A DNA stretch of 64,000 nucleotides, taken from the NCBI GenBank assembly GCA_043392685.1, contig JBHZGM010000012.1, one strand, 5' to 3'. The position numbers and the translations under genes were made by a program. Within the stretch, counting starts at the first letter, position 1, and every line of letters starts with the position of its first letter. A model generated the notes under the pieces. That model did not search any database, was not told the DNA's origin, and worked only from the letters and a program-made list of their open reading frames with translations. Positions 50,470 through 59,699 of this stretch are shown here, in pieces. Source of the DNA: Metapseudomonas sp043392685 (lineage in GTDB: Bacteria > Pseudomonadota > Gammaproteobacteria > Pseudomonadales > Pseudomonadaceae).

Positions 50470-50485
50470 TGGAACGGAAATTGCC
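50470..50485 (+). promoter_or_regulatory. Sigma-54 promoter of sfnECR
   Basis: TGGAACGGAAATTGCC has the invariant GG and GC at the right spacing and a consensus TTGC. It is 39 nt before the sfnE ATG. Confidence 0.75.
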
Positions 50486-50523
50486 CTGGCAATTGGACCC
50501 CATCTGCCAAAGGAACACCCACC

Positions 50524-51093
50524 ATGAGCACCTCCTTCAACGTCGTCGCCGTTTCGGGCGGAGCCTATCGCCCGTCACGCACCCTGGTCCTGACCGAGGC
50601 GATAGTCGATGCCCTCGGCCAACATCTTCAGTTCGACAGCCGCCTGATCGAGCTGGGCGATATCGCCCGGCCGGTGGGTGGCGCCCTTTCCCGCAAGGAG
50701 CTGACCGCCGATGTGGAGAAACAACTGGCGGCCATCGAGAATGCCGACCTGCTGATCGTCGCAGCTCCGGTCTACCGCGGCTCCTACCCGGGCCAGTTCA
50801 AGCATCTGTTCGACCTGATCGACCAGCACGCGCTGATCGACACCCCCGTCCTGCTGGCCGCCACCGGCGGCAGCGAGCGCCACGCGCTGGTCATCGATCA
50901 CCAGCTGCGCCCGCTGTTCAGCTTCTTCCAGTCGCTCACCCTGCCCATCGGGGTATATGCCTCCGAGTCCGACTTCCAGGACTACCGGGTCGCCAGCGAG
51001 CCGCTACAGGCGCGCATCCGCCTGGCCGCCGAACGTGCTGCCGCGGTGCTGCGTGACAATCACGAGCGCGCCGTGCTGCGCAAGATCGCCTGA
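50524..51093 (+). CDS. sfnE: NAD(P)H-dependent FMN reductase, SfnE/MsuE
   Basis: A 189-residue flavodoxin-like reductase that supplies FMNH2 to two-component monooxygenases in organosulfur use. Features are the start VVAVSGGAYRPSRTLVLTEAI with the phosphate loop, then ADLLIVAAPVYRGSYPGQFKHLFDLID and LLAATGGSERHALVIDHQLRPLFSFF, all typical of MsuE/SsuE. AAGGA lies 9 nt before the ATG. It is the first gene of an operon whose order E-C-R matches the P. putida sfnECR operon. Confidence 0.88.
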   Translation: MSTSFNVVAVSGGAYRPSRTLVLTEAIVDALGQHLQFDSRLIELGDIARPVGGALSRKELTADVEKQLAAIENADLLIVAAPVYRGSYPGQFKHLFDLIDQHALIDTPVLLAATGGSERHALVIDHQLRPLFSFFQSLTLPIGVYASESDFQDYRVASEPLQARIRLAAERAAAVLRDNHERAVLRKIA

Positions 51094-51106
51094 CGGGTCG
51101 CCTGCC

Positions 51107-52294
51107 ATGAGCCTGCATCAGCAACCCACCCTCCTCAAACCGCTGCAGACAGCCAAGCGACTCGCCGAACAGTTCGCCGAGAGCGCCGTGGAACGCGATG
51201 CCAGCGGCGGCACCCCCAAGGCCGAGCGCGATGCGCTGCGCGCCAGTGGCCTGCTGGCCCTGGCGATCCCCACCCAGTACGGCGGCATCGGCGCCAGCTG
51301 GAGCGAGACCTTCGAAGTGGTGCGCGAATTCGCCCGCGTCGACAGCTCCATCGCCCACGTCTTCGGCTTCCAGCACCTGATGCTCGCCACCGTGCGCCTG
51401 TTCTCCCGCCCCGAGCAGTGGCAACCCTGGTTCGAGCAGACCGCGCGCAAGAACTGGTTCTGGGGCAACGCCCTGAATCCGCTCGACACCCGCACAGTGG
51501 TGAAGAAGTTCGACGGCTGGTACGAGTTCTCCGGCAAGAAGAGCTTCTGCTCCGGCGCCAGCGACTCGGAAATGCTGATCGCCTCCGCCGTGGACGAAAG
51601 CGCCGGCGGCAAACTGCTGATCGCCGCCATTCCCAGCGGACGCACCGGCATCAGCCTGCACGACGACTGGAACAACATCGGCCAGCGGCAGACCGACAGC
51701 GGCAGCGCCACCTTCGAGCGGGTGCGCGTCGAGCACGCCGAGCTGCTGCTGGAGCCGGGCCCGCTGAGCACGCCTTTCGCCTGCCTGCGCCCGCTGATCG
51801 CCCAGTTGCATTTCGCCAACCTGTTCCTGGGTATCGCCGAGGGCGCCTTCGAGGAAGCGCGCCAGTACAGCCGCAAGGAGAGCCGCCCCTGGTTCCGCTC
51901 CAACGCCCGCCATAGCAGCGAGGACCCCTACGTCCTGCGCCACTACGGCGAGTTCTGGGTCGGACTGGAGAGCGTGCGCCTGCTGATCGAACGCGCCGCT
52001 ACGCAGCTCGACGAGGCCTGGAGCAAGGAACACGCCCTCGGCTTTGAGGAGCGCGCGCAGCTGGCCCTGGCCATCGGCACCGCCAAGGTGGCCGCCACCC
52101 GCCACGGCCTGGATATCTGCAACCGCCTGTTCGAAGTCACCGGCGCGCGGGCTACCCATGCCTCCCTGCGTTTCGACCGCTTCTGGCGCAACCTGCGCAC
52201 CCAGACCCTGCACGACCCGGTGGACTATCGCATCCATGAACTGGGCGAGTGGGCGTTGAACGGTACGCGCCCCACTCCGTCCTTCTATTCGTGA
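51107..52294 (+). CDS. sfnC: SfnC, acyl-CoA dehydrogenase-fold flavin monooxygenase
   Basis: A 395-residue protein of the acyl-CoA dehydrogenase fold, in the DszC/SfnB-like branch that uses reduced flavin to oxygenate sulfur compounds. Recognisable parts are the N-terminal helical domain with IPTQYGGIGASWSETFEVVREFARVDSSIAHVFGF, the middle sheet (WFWGNALNP and FSGKKSFCSGASDS) and the C-terminal ARATHASLRFDRFWRNLRTQTLHDPVDYRIHELG. The ATG at 51107 lies 13 nt after sfnE. Substrate not known from sequence. Confidence 0.83.
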   Translation: MSLHQQPTLLKPLQTAKRLAEQFAESAVERDASGGTPKAERDALRASGLLALAIPTQYGGIGASWSETFEVVREFARVDSSIAHVFGFQHLMLATVRLFSRPEQWQPWFEQTARKNWFWGNALNPLDTRTVVKKFDGWYEFSGKKSFCSGASDSEMLIASAVDESAGGKLLIAAIPSGRTGISLHDDWNNIGQRQTDSGSATFERVRVEHAELLLEPGPLSTPFACLRPLIAQLHFANLFLGIAEGAFEEARQYSRKESRPWFRSNARHSSEDPYVLRHYGEFWVGLESVRLLIERAATQLDEAWSKEHALGFEERAQLALAIGTAKVAATRHGLDICNRLFEVTGARATHASLRFDRFWRNLRTQTLHDPVDYRIHELGEWALNGTRPTPSFYS

Positions 52295-52303
52295 GGCAAG
52301 CCC

Positions 52304-53404
52304 ATGCAACTGCTGACCCTCCCTCCGTCGCCGACACTGGCTACCTCGATCAGGGCGACCGCCCAGGTCTTCGAAGACCCCAGATCGCGGGCGCTGCTCG
52401 CCCACCTGCAACAGGTCGCCCCTAGCGAAGCCAGCGTCCTGATCGTCGGCGAGACGGGTACGGGCAAGGAGCTGGTCGCGCGCCATATCCACAACCTCAG
52501 CAAACGTCGCAACGGCCCCTTCGTGGCGATCAACTGCGGCGCCTTCTCGGAGTCGCTGGTGGAGGCCGAGCTGTTCGGCCATGAGAAAGGCGCCTTCACC
52601 GGCGCGCTGGCGGCCAAGGCCGGCTGGTTCGAAGCGGCCAACGGCGGCACCCTGTTCCTCGATGAGATCGGCGACCTGCCCATGCCCATCCAGGTCAAGT
52701 TGCTGCGGGTGCTGCAGGAACGGGAAGTGGTGCGCCTGGGTTCACGCAAGAGCATCCCCATCGACGTGCGAGTGCTGGCGGCCACCAACGTACACCTGGA
52801 AAAGGCCATCAACGCCGGCCACTTCCGCGAGGACCTCTACTACCGCCTCAACGTGGTCAGCCTGCAGCTTCACCCGCTACGCGAGCGACCCGGCGACATC
52901 CTGCCGCTGGCCCGCCACTTCATCGCCGAATACAGCCGCCGCCTCGGTTACGCCGAGGTGACGCTCAGCGACGAGGCGTGCCGGCGCCTGGCCAGCTACG
53001 ACTGGCCGGGAAACATTCGCGAACTGGAAAACGTCGTCCACCACACTCTGCTGGTCTGTAGCGACAAGCTGATCCGCGCCGAAGACCTGCACCTGTCCAA
53101 CCTGCGCATCGAGCGCGAGGAGGACGGCCGGCCGCGTACCGAGAGCGCCGACGAGCTGCTGCAGCGTGCCTTCCAGCGCCTGTTCGAGGAACAGAGTGGT
53201 GACCTGCACGAGAAGGTCGAGGACAGCCTGCTGCGCGCGGCCTACCGCTTCTGCCACTACAACCAGGTGCACACGGCCAACCTTCTCGGCCTGTCGCGCA
53301 ACATCACCCGTGCACACCTGATCCGCATCGGTGAACTGGTGGTGAACAAGCGCCGCCAGGTCGCGAGCCTGCAGGGCAGTCGGGTCATCAACCTGTCCAT
53401 ATGA
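52304..53404 (+). CDS. sfnR: SfnR, sigma-54-dependent activator without sensor domain
   Basis: A 366-residue enhancer-binding protein. The AAA+ domain starts almost at the N-terminus, so there is no receiver or ligand domain. Walker A is GETGTGKE, the sigma-54 contact is GAFTGA, and Walker B is GGTLFLDEIGDLP. A Fis-like HTH closes the chain (CHYNQVHTANLLGLSRNITRAHL). Activity in such proteins is set mainly by their amount. It lies 9 nt after sfnC and should drive the sigma-54 promoters upstream of sfnF and the sfnB-like gene, and perhaps its own. Confidence 0.9.
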   Translation: MQLLTLPPSPTLATSIRATAQVFEDPRSRALLAHLQQVAPSEASVLIVGETGTGKELVARHIHNLSKRRNGPFVAINCGAFSESLVEAELFGHEKGAFTGALAAKAGWFEAANGGTLFLDEIGDLPMPIQVKLLRVLQEREVVRLGSRKSIPIDVRVLAATNVHLEKAINAGHFREDLYYRLNVVSLQLHPLRERPGDILPLARHFIAEYSRRLGYAEVTLSDEACRRLASYDWPGNIRELENVVHHTLLVCSDKLIRAEDLHLSNLRIEREEDGRPRTESADELLQRAFQRLFEEQSGDLHEKVEDSLLRAAYRFCHYNQVHTANLLGLSRNITRAHLIRIGELVVNKRRQVASLQGSRVINLSI

Positions 53405-53471
53405 ACACCAAGAAAAACCAATGCCATGCGTGCGCCCCCCACTTATCGACGATGGCAACGAGGACAACATC

Positions 53472-54602
53472 ATGAGTCTGGATATCTTCTGGTTCCTGCC
53501 GACCTCCGGTGACACGCGCTACCTGGGTCACTCGGCCAGTGGCCGCCCGGCGACCAACGCCTACATGCGGCAGATCGCCGTGGCTGCCGACCAGCTGGGC
53601 TACGACGGCCTGCTGATCCCCACCGGCGCCAGCTGCCTGGACCCCTGGGTCACCGCCGCCAGCCTGGTGCCGGTAACCCAGCGAATCAAGCTGCTGGTGG
53701 CCCTGCGCACCTCCCTTGGCAACCCCACCGCCTCGGCGCGCCAGGCCGCCAGCCTGGACCAGGCCAGCGGTGGCCGCCTGCTGCTCAATGTGGTGCCCGG
53801 CGGCGACGCCACCGAGCTGGCCGCCGATGGCGTGTTCCTCGCCCACGATGAGCGCTACGAGGCCTCCGACGAATTCCTCACCATCTGGCGCCGCCTGCTG
53901 CAGGGCGAGACTGTGGACTTCGAAGGCAAGCACCTCAAGGTCGAGGGTGCGCAGAACTTCTTCCCGCCGGTGCAAGCGCCCTATCCGCCGTTGTACTTCG
54001 GTGGCTCCTCGCCGGCCGCCCACGAGCTGGCGGCCAGGCATGTGGACGCCTACCTGACCTGGGGAGAGCCGCCGGCCGCGGTGGCCGAGAAGATCGCCGA
54101 CGTGCGCGAACGCGCCGCCCGACATGGCCGCACGGTGCGCTTCGGCGTGCGCCTGCACGTGATCGTGCGCGAGACCGCTGATGCCGCCTGGACCGCCGCC
54201 GACGAACTGATCAGCCATCTCGACGACGCCACCATCGCCGCCGCCCAGGCCAACTACGCGAAGATGGATTCGGTGGGCCAGCGGCGCATGGCCGCGCTAC
54301 ACGGCGGCGATCGCAACAAGCTGGAAGTGGCGCCCAACCTCTGGGCCGGCGTCGGCCTGGTTCGCGGCGGTGCCGGCACCGCCCTGGTGGGCGATCCCGA
54401 GACGGTGGCCGCGCGCCTCAAGGAATACGCCGAGCTGGGCGTCGACAGTTTCGTGTTGTCCGGCTACCCGCACCTGGAGGAAGCCTACCGCTTCGCCGAG
54501 CTGGTGTTCCCGCTGCTGCCCGGCAAGGGCAAGGTCACCGTGGACGGCGCTTTCACCGGCGGCGCCTTCGACGTGCGCGCCAGCAAGGAGAACGCTGCAT
54601 GA
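53472..54602 (+). CDS. msuD: FMNH2-dependent alkanesulfonate monooxygenase, MsuD/SsuD
   Basis: A 376-residue TIM-barrel flavin monooxygenase that cleaves the C-S bond of alkane- or methanesulfonate, giving sulfite and an aldehyde. The start SLDIFWFLPTSGDTRYLG, the RIKLLVALRTSLGNPTASARQAASLDQASGGRLLLNVV block and the Gly-rich VGLVRGGAGTALVGDPE loop are typical of SsuD/MsuD. The ATG at 53472 has GAGG 8 nt upstream. It is 67 nt after sfnR and overlaps the next gene by 4 nt. FMNH2 would come from SfnE or SfnF. Confidence 0.9.
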   Translation: MSLDIFWFLPTSGDTRYLGHSASGRPATNAYMRQIAVAADQLGYDGLLIPTGASCLDPWVTAASLVPVTQRIKLLVALRTSLGNPTASARQAASLDQASGGRLLLNVVPGGDATELAADGVFLAHDERYEASDEFLTIWRRLLQGETVDFEGKHLKVEGAQNFFPPVQAPYPPLYFGGSSPAAHELAARHVDAYLTWGEPPAAVAEKIADVRERAARHGRTVRFGVRLHVIVRETADAAWTAADELISHLDDATIAAAQANYAKMDSVGQRRMAALHGGDRNKLEVAPNLWAGVGLVRGGAGTALVGDPETVAARLKEYAELGVDSFVLSGYPHLEEAYRFAELVFPLLPGKGKVTVDGAFTGGAFDVRASKENAA

Positions 54603-55447
54603 AGATCATCGACCTGCGCTGCCGGCCGGCCTTCCTGCATCCGTTCTTCGGCGCTGTGCCGGGCTCACCCGAGCACAACGTGGCGCGCTGGCTCAACCGC
54701 CGCGTCGGCACCCGCGGCGCGGACAACCACTTCGAGCGCTCGCTGACCCAGGAAGGCTTCATCACCGAAATACGCGAGGCCGGCCTGCACAAGGCCGTGG
54801 TGGTCGGCCGCCATACGCCGGGCCAGCACCTGCCCAACGACAGCATCCACGGCATCGTGCACGGTCATGACGAGTTGATCGGTATTGGTTCGGTGGAGCC
54901 GGTGCTGCAGGGCGTGGAGGCCGCGCTCAAGGAAATCGACCGCGCCGTCGACCAACTCGGCCTGGCCGGTATCGATCTGGAGCCGGGCTTCGGCGAACCG
55001 GCCCGCCACCCCGACGATCCGCTGTACTGGCCGATCTACGAACATCTGCAGCAACGCGGAATCCCGCTGTTCCTGATGAGCGGCCCGACCACACCGGACC
55101 CGGCCTTCAACGACCCCGGCCGCCTGGCAGCCGTGGCCCGCGCCTTCCCCACGCTTCAGATCGTTGCCTATCACGGCTACTGGCCAAACGTGCAACAGGC
55201 CATCGGCGTCGCCTTCCGCTACGAAAATATCCACCTGGTGCCGGACATGTACCTGTTCCTGCCCGGCAGCGAGGCCTATGTACAGGCAGCCAACGGCTTT
55301 CTCGCCGACCAGTTGCTGTTCGGCTCCTCCTACACCTTCCGCCCGATCCGCCAGAGCATCGAGGATGCCCAGCGCCTGGGCTTGCCGGACGAGGTACTGG
55401 AGAAGTTCTTCCACGGCAACGCGGCACGCCTGTTGCGGCTGGCGTGA
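54599..55447 (+). CDS. Amidohydrolase-fold protein lacking key metal ligands
   Basis: A 282-residue TIM-barrel protein of the amidohydrolase-2 group (ACMSD-like). Metal-dependent members start with D-x-H-x-H; here the start is IDLRCRP, with no His pair. The late catalytic Asp of the FGSDYP motif is Ser244 (LLFGSSYTFRP). His192 in IVAYHGYW is kept. So hydrolysis by the normal metal mechanism looks unlikely. It overlaps msuD by 4 nt (ATGA), so it belongs to the sulfonate operon. It may bind a substrate or use a different chemistry. Confidence 0.75.
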   Translation: MKIIDLRCRPAFLHPFFGAVPGSPEHNVARWLNRRVGTRGADNHFERSLTQEGFITEIREAGLHKAVVVGRHTPGQHLPNDSIHGIVHGHDELIGIGSVEPVLQGVEAALKEIDRAVDQLGLAGIDLEPGFGEPARHPDDPLYWPIYEHLQQRGIPLFLMSGPTTPDPAFNDPGRLAAVARAFPTLQIVAYHGYWPNVQQAIGVAFRYENIHLVPDMYLFLPGSEAYVQAANGFLADQLLFGSSYTFRPIRQSIEDAQRLGLPDEVLEKFFHGNAARLLRLA

Positions 55448-55453
55448 AGCAGG

Positions 55454-55475
55454 CTGCGCCCCATCCGGGGCGCAG
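55454..55475. terminator. Hairpin between convergent sulfur operons
   Basis: A perfect 9-bp stem, CTGCGCCCC/GGGGCGCAG, with an ATCC loop in the 31-nt gap between the two convergent operons. No T-run. Confidence 0.5.
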
Positions 55476-55478
55476 TGC

Positions 55479-56225
55479 TCAGGCCTGGCGCGCGGTCCCC
55501 AGGTAGAAGTCGTGCAGGTCGCCACGGGCGGCCATTTCACCGGCTGGTCCCTGGTCGACCACCTGGCCGCTCTCCAGCACGTAGGCATGGTGGGCATGAC
55601 GCAGGGCGACATCGATATTCTGCTCGGCCACCAGAAAGCTCACGCCGCCCCGCCGGTTCAGCTCGCCGACGATGTCGAAAATCTCTTCGACTATCTGCGG
55701 CGCCAGGCCCATCGAGGGCTCGTCCAGCAGCACCAGCTTCGGCCGGGAGATCAGCGCCCGGCCGATGGCGACCATCTGCTGCTCACCGCCGGAGGTGTAG
55801 CCGGCCAGGCTCTTGCGCCGGGTTTTCAGGCGTGGGAACCAGTCATAGATGCGCGCCAGCTCTTCGCTCAGCTCGCCGCGCCCGATGCGTGGCCGGGCGA
55901 AGGCACCGGTGAGCAGGTTCTCCTCCACCGTCAGGTGGGCGAAGCAGTGGCGCCCCTCCAGCACCTGCACCAGGCCGGCAGACGCCAGGGCCTGCGGCGC
56001 GGCACGGGTGATGTCGCGGCCCTGGTAGCGAATGGCACCACGCACCACCTCGCCGCGTTCGGCACGTACCAGGCCGGCAATGGCCTTGAGCGTGGTGCTC
56101 TTGCCGGCACCGTTGGCACCGAGCAGGGCCACCACCTGGCCCTCGCCGACCTGCAGGGACACGCCGCGCACCGCGAGTATCGCCTGCTCGTAGAGCACTT
56201 CTATGTCATCGACCTGCAGGATCAT
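55479..56225 (-). CDS. LIV-type ABC transporter ATP-binding protein (LivF-like)
   Basis: A 248-residue ATPase of the LivF group. Walker A is GANGAGKST, the signature YTSGGEQQMVAIGRAL, and Walker B KLVLLDEPSMGLAP. The LivF-typical N-terminus MILQVDDIEVLYEQAILAVRG is present. It is the last gene of a minus-strand operon that begins with sfnF. With the LivG-like ATPase it would energise import through the LivH/LivM-like permeases. Substrate is unlikely to be only branched-chain amino acids, given the operon. Confidence 0.9.
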   Translation of the reverse strand: MILQVDDIEVLYEQAILAVRGVSLQVGEGQVVALLGANGAGKSTTLKAIAGLVRAERGEVVRGAIRYQGRDITRAAPQALASAGLVQVLEGRHCFAHLTVEENLLTGAFARPRIGRGELSEELARIYDWFPRLKTRRKSLAGYTSGGEQQMVAIGRALISRPKLVLLDEPSMGLAPQIVEEIFDIVGELNRRGGVSFLVAEQNIDVALRHAHHAYVLESGQVVDQGPAGEMAARGDLHDFYLGTARQA

Positions 56226-56281
56226 CTCGGACTTCCTTCTGCTGAAGGCCGGGGCAAAGACCCCGGCCGGATGCGCGACAC

Positions 56282-57607
56282 TCAGCTTTCCTTGCTGCAG
56301 TCACGCACGGTGATGCCCTTCTCCTCGGCATACTTGCGCGAGGACGCCTCGATGATCGGCCGCAGCAGCGCGCGGTCGGCCTGCACCCAGTCGCTGATCA
56401 GGTTCCACTTCTCGCCATCCCATTGCTGGAAGCGCACCGCGCCGCCGCCTTCATGGTCGGCGCAGGACAGCTGCAGTGGCTGCACCAGGCCTTTGGCACC
56501 CAACGCCTGCAGACGGGCGTCATCCAGACGCAGGTTCTCGAAGCCCCAGCGCACCTGCTCGCCGCTCAGCGGTTGCTTGCCGAACTTCTCCTGGGCGATG
56601 CGCACGGCCTCGACATTGAGGATGCCGTTGACCACGCCGAGGTTGTAATAGACGGTGCCGAAGCGCTTGGGATCGGCCAGGTCGCCCTCGCCCTTGTCCA
56701 CCACCTGCTGCGCAATGCCTTGCAGCACCGGGAACTGGGTGCCGGACGGGTGCGTAGTGATAGAGATAAAACCCTTGGCCGCTGCGCCTGCCGGAGCCGC
56801 GTCTTCCTCGGAGTTGCTCCAGATGTTGCCGATGATGTGGTCGGTCGGGTAACCCACCTTCTGCGCGGTCTTGAGCGCCACGGGGTTCATCACGCCCCAG
56901 CCGCGCAGGATCACCCAGTCCGGCTTGATCCGGCGGATGTTCAACCACTGCGACTGCTGCTCATTGCCCGGGTGCGGCACCTCCAGCAAGGTCAGCTGGA
57001 AACCGTACTTGTCGGCCAGGGTCTGCAGTACCTCGTTGGTTTCCTTGCCGTAGGGCGAGCCGTGGTAGAGGGTGACGATCTTCTTGTCTTTTAGCTGATC
57101 CAGACCGCCGCTCTTCTCGCCGATCCAGTTGACGATGGCCGAGACCTCGGAATAGGGGTTGAGCTGCAGCGGGAAGGCGTAGGGGAATACGCTGCCGTCG
57201 GTGGAGTCAGTGCGCCCGTGGTTGATGGTGATCAGCGGCAGCTTGTCGGTGGTGGAACGCTCCAGGGTGGCATAGGCAATGCCCACGGAGAGCGGGTTGG
57301 TGGCGGCCGCCGGGGCGCCGTTCTGGCCCTTCTTCAGGCGCTCGTAGCACTCCACGCCCTTCTCCACCACATACTCGGTCTCGCACTCGCTCCAGGTCAG
57401 CTTGACCCCGTTCACCCCGCCATTGGCGTTGACGTATTTGAGGTAGTCGATGAAACCACCGAAGAATCCGGTGCCGCCGGCTGCATAGGGGCCGACCCGA
57501 TAGCTCTGCAGCGGGAAGTACTGCTCGCTGGCCGCCTGGACGGTGAAAGCGCTGGCAGAGAGGCTGAGCGCCAGGGCCAGGCCGCCGGCGAAAGTGCGTT
57601 TGATCAT
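56282..57607 (-). CDS. LIV-type ABC transporter substrate-binding protein
   Basis: A 441-residue periplasmic binding protein. The signal peptide is MIKRTFAGGLALALSLSASAFTVQAA. The mature type-I binding fold begins with YRVGPYAAGGTGFFGGFIDYLKYVN and includes VVEKGVECYERLKKG and IVTLYHGSPYGKETNE. It resembles the distant LivK-like proteins that accompany aromatic or acyl substrates and not classical LivJ/LivK. Four Cys residues remain in the mature protein (ECETEYV, VECYE, LSCADH, RDCSKES), compatible with disulfides. Ligand unknown; an organosulfur compound is inferred from the operon. Confidence 0.87.
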   Translation of the reverse strand: MIKRTFAGGLALALSLSASAFTVQAASEQYFPLQSYRVGPYAAGGTGFFGGFIDYLKYVNANGGVNGVKLTWSECETEYVVEKGVECYERLKKGQNGAPAAATNPLSVGIAYATLERSTTDKLPLITINHGRTDSTDGSVFPYAFPLQLNPYSEVSAIVNWIGEKSGGLDQLKDKKIVTLYHGSPYGKETNEVLQTLADKYGFQLTLLEVPHPGNEQQSQWLNIRRIKPDWVILRGWGVMNPVALKTAQKVGYPTDHIIGNIWSNSEEDAAPAGAAAKGFISITTHPSGTQFPVLQGIAQQVVDKGEGDLADPKRFGTVYYNLGVVNGILNVEAVRIAQEKFGKQPLSGEQVRWGFENLRLDDARLQALGAKGLVQPLQLSCADHEGGGAVRFQQWDGEKWNLISDWVQADRALLRPIIEASSRKYAEEKGITVRDCSKES

Positions 57608-57668
57608 CGTGCTTGTCCTTGTCGTGAATCGCTTGGCATGTGTTCGGGCCGTGGCCCATGGGGTTCGC

Positions 57669-58736
57669 TCAGTAGCGCAGCGGCCATAGCCGTGCGCGCT
57701 CGCGGAATCTCTGCCAGAGGCACGCGAGGCCCTCCGGCTCCTTGATCAGGAAGAGGATGATCAGCGTGCCGAACACTATCTTCTGCAGGTTCTCCAACTG
57801 GCCTGCGTCGATGAGCCCGGCCGGCAACAGCGCGGTGAGGTTCGACAGCAACAGCGGAAACAGCACGATGAAGGCGGCACCGAGAAAGTTGCCGAGGATG
57901 CTGCCCAGACCGCCGATGATGATGATGAAAAGGATCTGGAAGGAGCGGCTGAGATCGAAGCCATGGGGCTCCACCGTGCCCAGGTAGGTAAAGGCCCACA
58001 GGGCACCCGCCACGCCGAGGAAGAAGCCGCTGATGGCGAAGGCCAGCAGCTTGGTCTTGAGCAACGGAATGCCGATCACCGCGGCGGCGGTATCCATGTC
58101 GCGTACCGCCATCCAGTTGCGCCCCAGTTCGCTGCGCACCAGATTGCCGCCAAGCCAGAACAGCGCCAGCACCACGGTCAGGGTGAGCAGGTAACGTCCC
58201 GCCGGCGTGCCGAAATCAAAGCCCGCCACCTGCAACGGCGGCGCCGTGATCACCCCGGACGAGTTGTAGTTGGAGAACCAGCCGAAACGGGTCAGCGCCC
58301 ATTGCACGAAGAACTGCGCGGCCAGGGTCGATACCAGCAGGTAGAAGCCCTTGATGCGCAGGCTCGGCAGGCCGAAGACGATAGCCACCAGCGCTGCCGT
58401 AATGCCGCCAAAGGCAATGCTCAGCAGCAGCGGCAAACCGGGCACACGCAGCTCGAAGTTGTAAGTGGCAAAGGCACCCACCGCCATGAAGGCGGCCGAG
58501 CCCAGCGACAGCTGCCCGGCATAGCCGGTCAGCAGGTTCAGACCAAGCCCGGCCAGGGACAACACCAGGAAGGGAATCAGGATCGCGTTGAACCAGTAGT
58601 CGTTACCGAGCAGCGGCACACCGGCGAAGGCGAACGCCAGCAGCACGGCGATACCGATACGGTCCTGGCGCAGGCGGAAGAATCGACGGTCTTCGGCATA
58701 GCGCACGCTGAACTGACCGGCTTCGTTGTAGAGCAT
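57669..58736 (-). CDS. LIV-type ABC permease (LivM-like)
   Basis: A 355-residue inner-membrane permease with about 9-10 helices. The block LNLLTGYAGQLSLGSAAFMAVGAFATY and the coupling motif SELGRNWMAVRDMDTAAAVIGI are typical of LivM. It follows the LivH-like gene by 12 nt and precedes the binding-protein gene by 61 nt. It pairs with the LivH-like protein to form the pore. Confidence 0.9.
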   Translation of the reverse strand: MLYNEAGQFSVRYAEDRRFFRLRQDRIGIAVLLAFAFAGVPLLGNDYWFNAILIPFLVLSLAGLGLNLLTGYAGQLSLGSAAFMAVGAFATYNFELRVPGLPLLLSIAFGGITAALVAIVFGLPSLRIKGFYLLVSTLAAQFFVQWALTRFGWFSNYNSSGVITAPPLQVAGFDFGTPAGRYLLTLTVVLALFWLGGNLVRSELGRNWMAVRDMDTAAAVIGIPLLKTKLLAFAISGFFLGVAGALWAFTYLGTVEPHGFDLSRSFQILFIIIIGGLGSILGNFLGAAFIVLFPLLLSNLTALLPAGLIDAGQLENLQKIVFGTLIILFLIKEPEGLACLWQRFRERARLWPLRY

Positions 58737-58748
58737 GACGTCGTCTCC

Positions 58749-59630
58749 TTATACACGCTCGATGGCGCGTTCGCCGAACATCCCCGCCGGACGCACCAGC
58801 AGGAACAGCAGGGCCAGTACATAGGGGAACCAGTTCTCGATACCGCCACCGATGATGGGCCCGAGATAGACCTCGGCGAGCTTCTCCGACGCGCCGATCA
58901 GCAGGCCGCCGACGATGGCGCCGGTAATCGAGGTGAAACCGCCGATGATCAGCACCGGCAGCGCCTTGAGCACCACCAGCGACAGTGAGAACTGCACGCC
59001 CAGACGCGCCCCCCAAAGCAGCCCGGCAACCAGGCCGACGAAGCCGGCCACCGCCCACACCACCGCCCACACGCGCTGCAGGCGGATGCCCACCGCCTGG
59101 GCGGCCAGCGGGTCGTCGGCCACGGCACGCAGGGCCAGGCCGATCCGCGTACGGTTGAATAGCAGCGACAGGGCGATCACCAGCAGGGCGGCGGTGGCCG
59201 CAGCGAACAGGTCGAACTGCGACAGCAACAGGCCGCCCAGTTCCAGCGGCTCGTCGCTGATGCCCAGCTCCAGGCCGTGCACCTGTGCGCCCCACAGTGC
59301 CTGGGCCGCACCTTCGATCACATAGGAGAGGCCCAGAGTGGCCATGAACAGGGTGATCGGCGAGCGATTGACCAGCGGCCGCAGCACCGTCCGCTCGATC
59401 AGCAGGGCCAGCACCACCATGGTCGCCAGCGTGATGGCGAAGGCCAGCCAGAACGGCACGCCGCGCTCCAGCAGGCTGACGAACGTCAGCGCGGCGAACA
59501 GCACCATGGCCCCCTGGGCGAAGTTGAACACCCCGCTGGCCTTGTAGATGAGTACGAAACCGATGGCGACCAGCGAGTACATCACCCCGGCCAGCAGACC
59601 GCCGACCAGTACCTCGAAGAAGAATTCCAT
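58749..59630 (-). CDS. LIV-type ABC permease (LivH-like)
   Basis: A 293-residue inner-membrane permease with about 8 helices. Features are LLAGVMYSLVAIGFVLIYKASGVFNFAQGAMVLFAA near the start and the coupling segment RTRIGLALRAVADDPLAAQAVGI. Together these define the LivH group. It lies 69 nt after the LivG-like gene. Confidence 0.9.
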   Translation of the reverse strand: MEFFFEVLVGGLLAGVMYSLVAIGFVLIYKASGVFNFAQGAMVLFAALTFVSLLERGVPFWLAFAITLATMVVLALLIERTVLRPLVNRSPITLFMATLGLSYVIEGAAQALWGAQVHGLELGISDEPLELGGLLLSQFDLFAAATAALLVIALSLLFNRTRIGLALRAVADDPLAAQAVGIRLQRVWAVVWAVAGFVGLVAGLLWGARLGVQFSLSLVVLKALPVLIIGGFTSITGAIVGGLLIGASEKLAEVYLGPIIGGGIENWFPYVLALLFLLVRPAGMFGERAIERV

Positions 59631-59699
59631 GCCTGTGTTTCCTGTTTTCGGGCAAGCCGCTCCCCTACCCGCCTGATGGCGAGCGGAAAGACAACGGAC

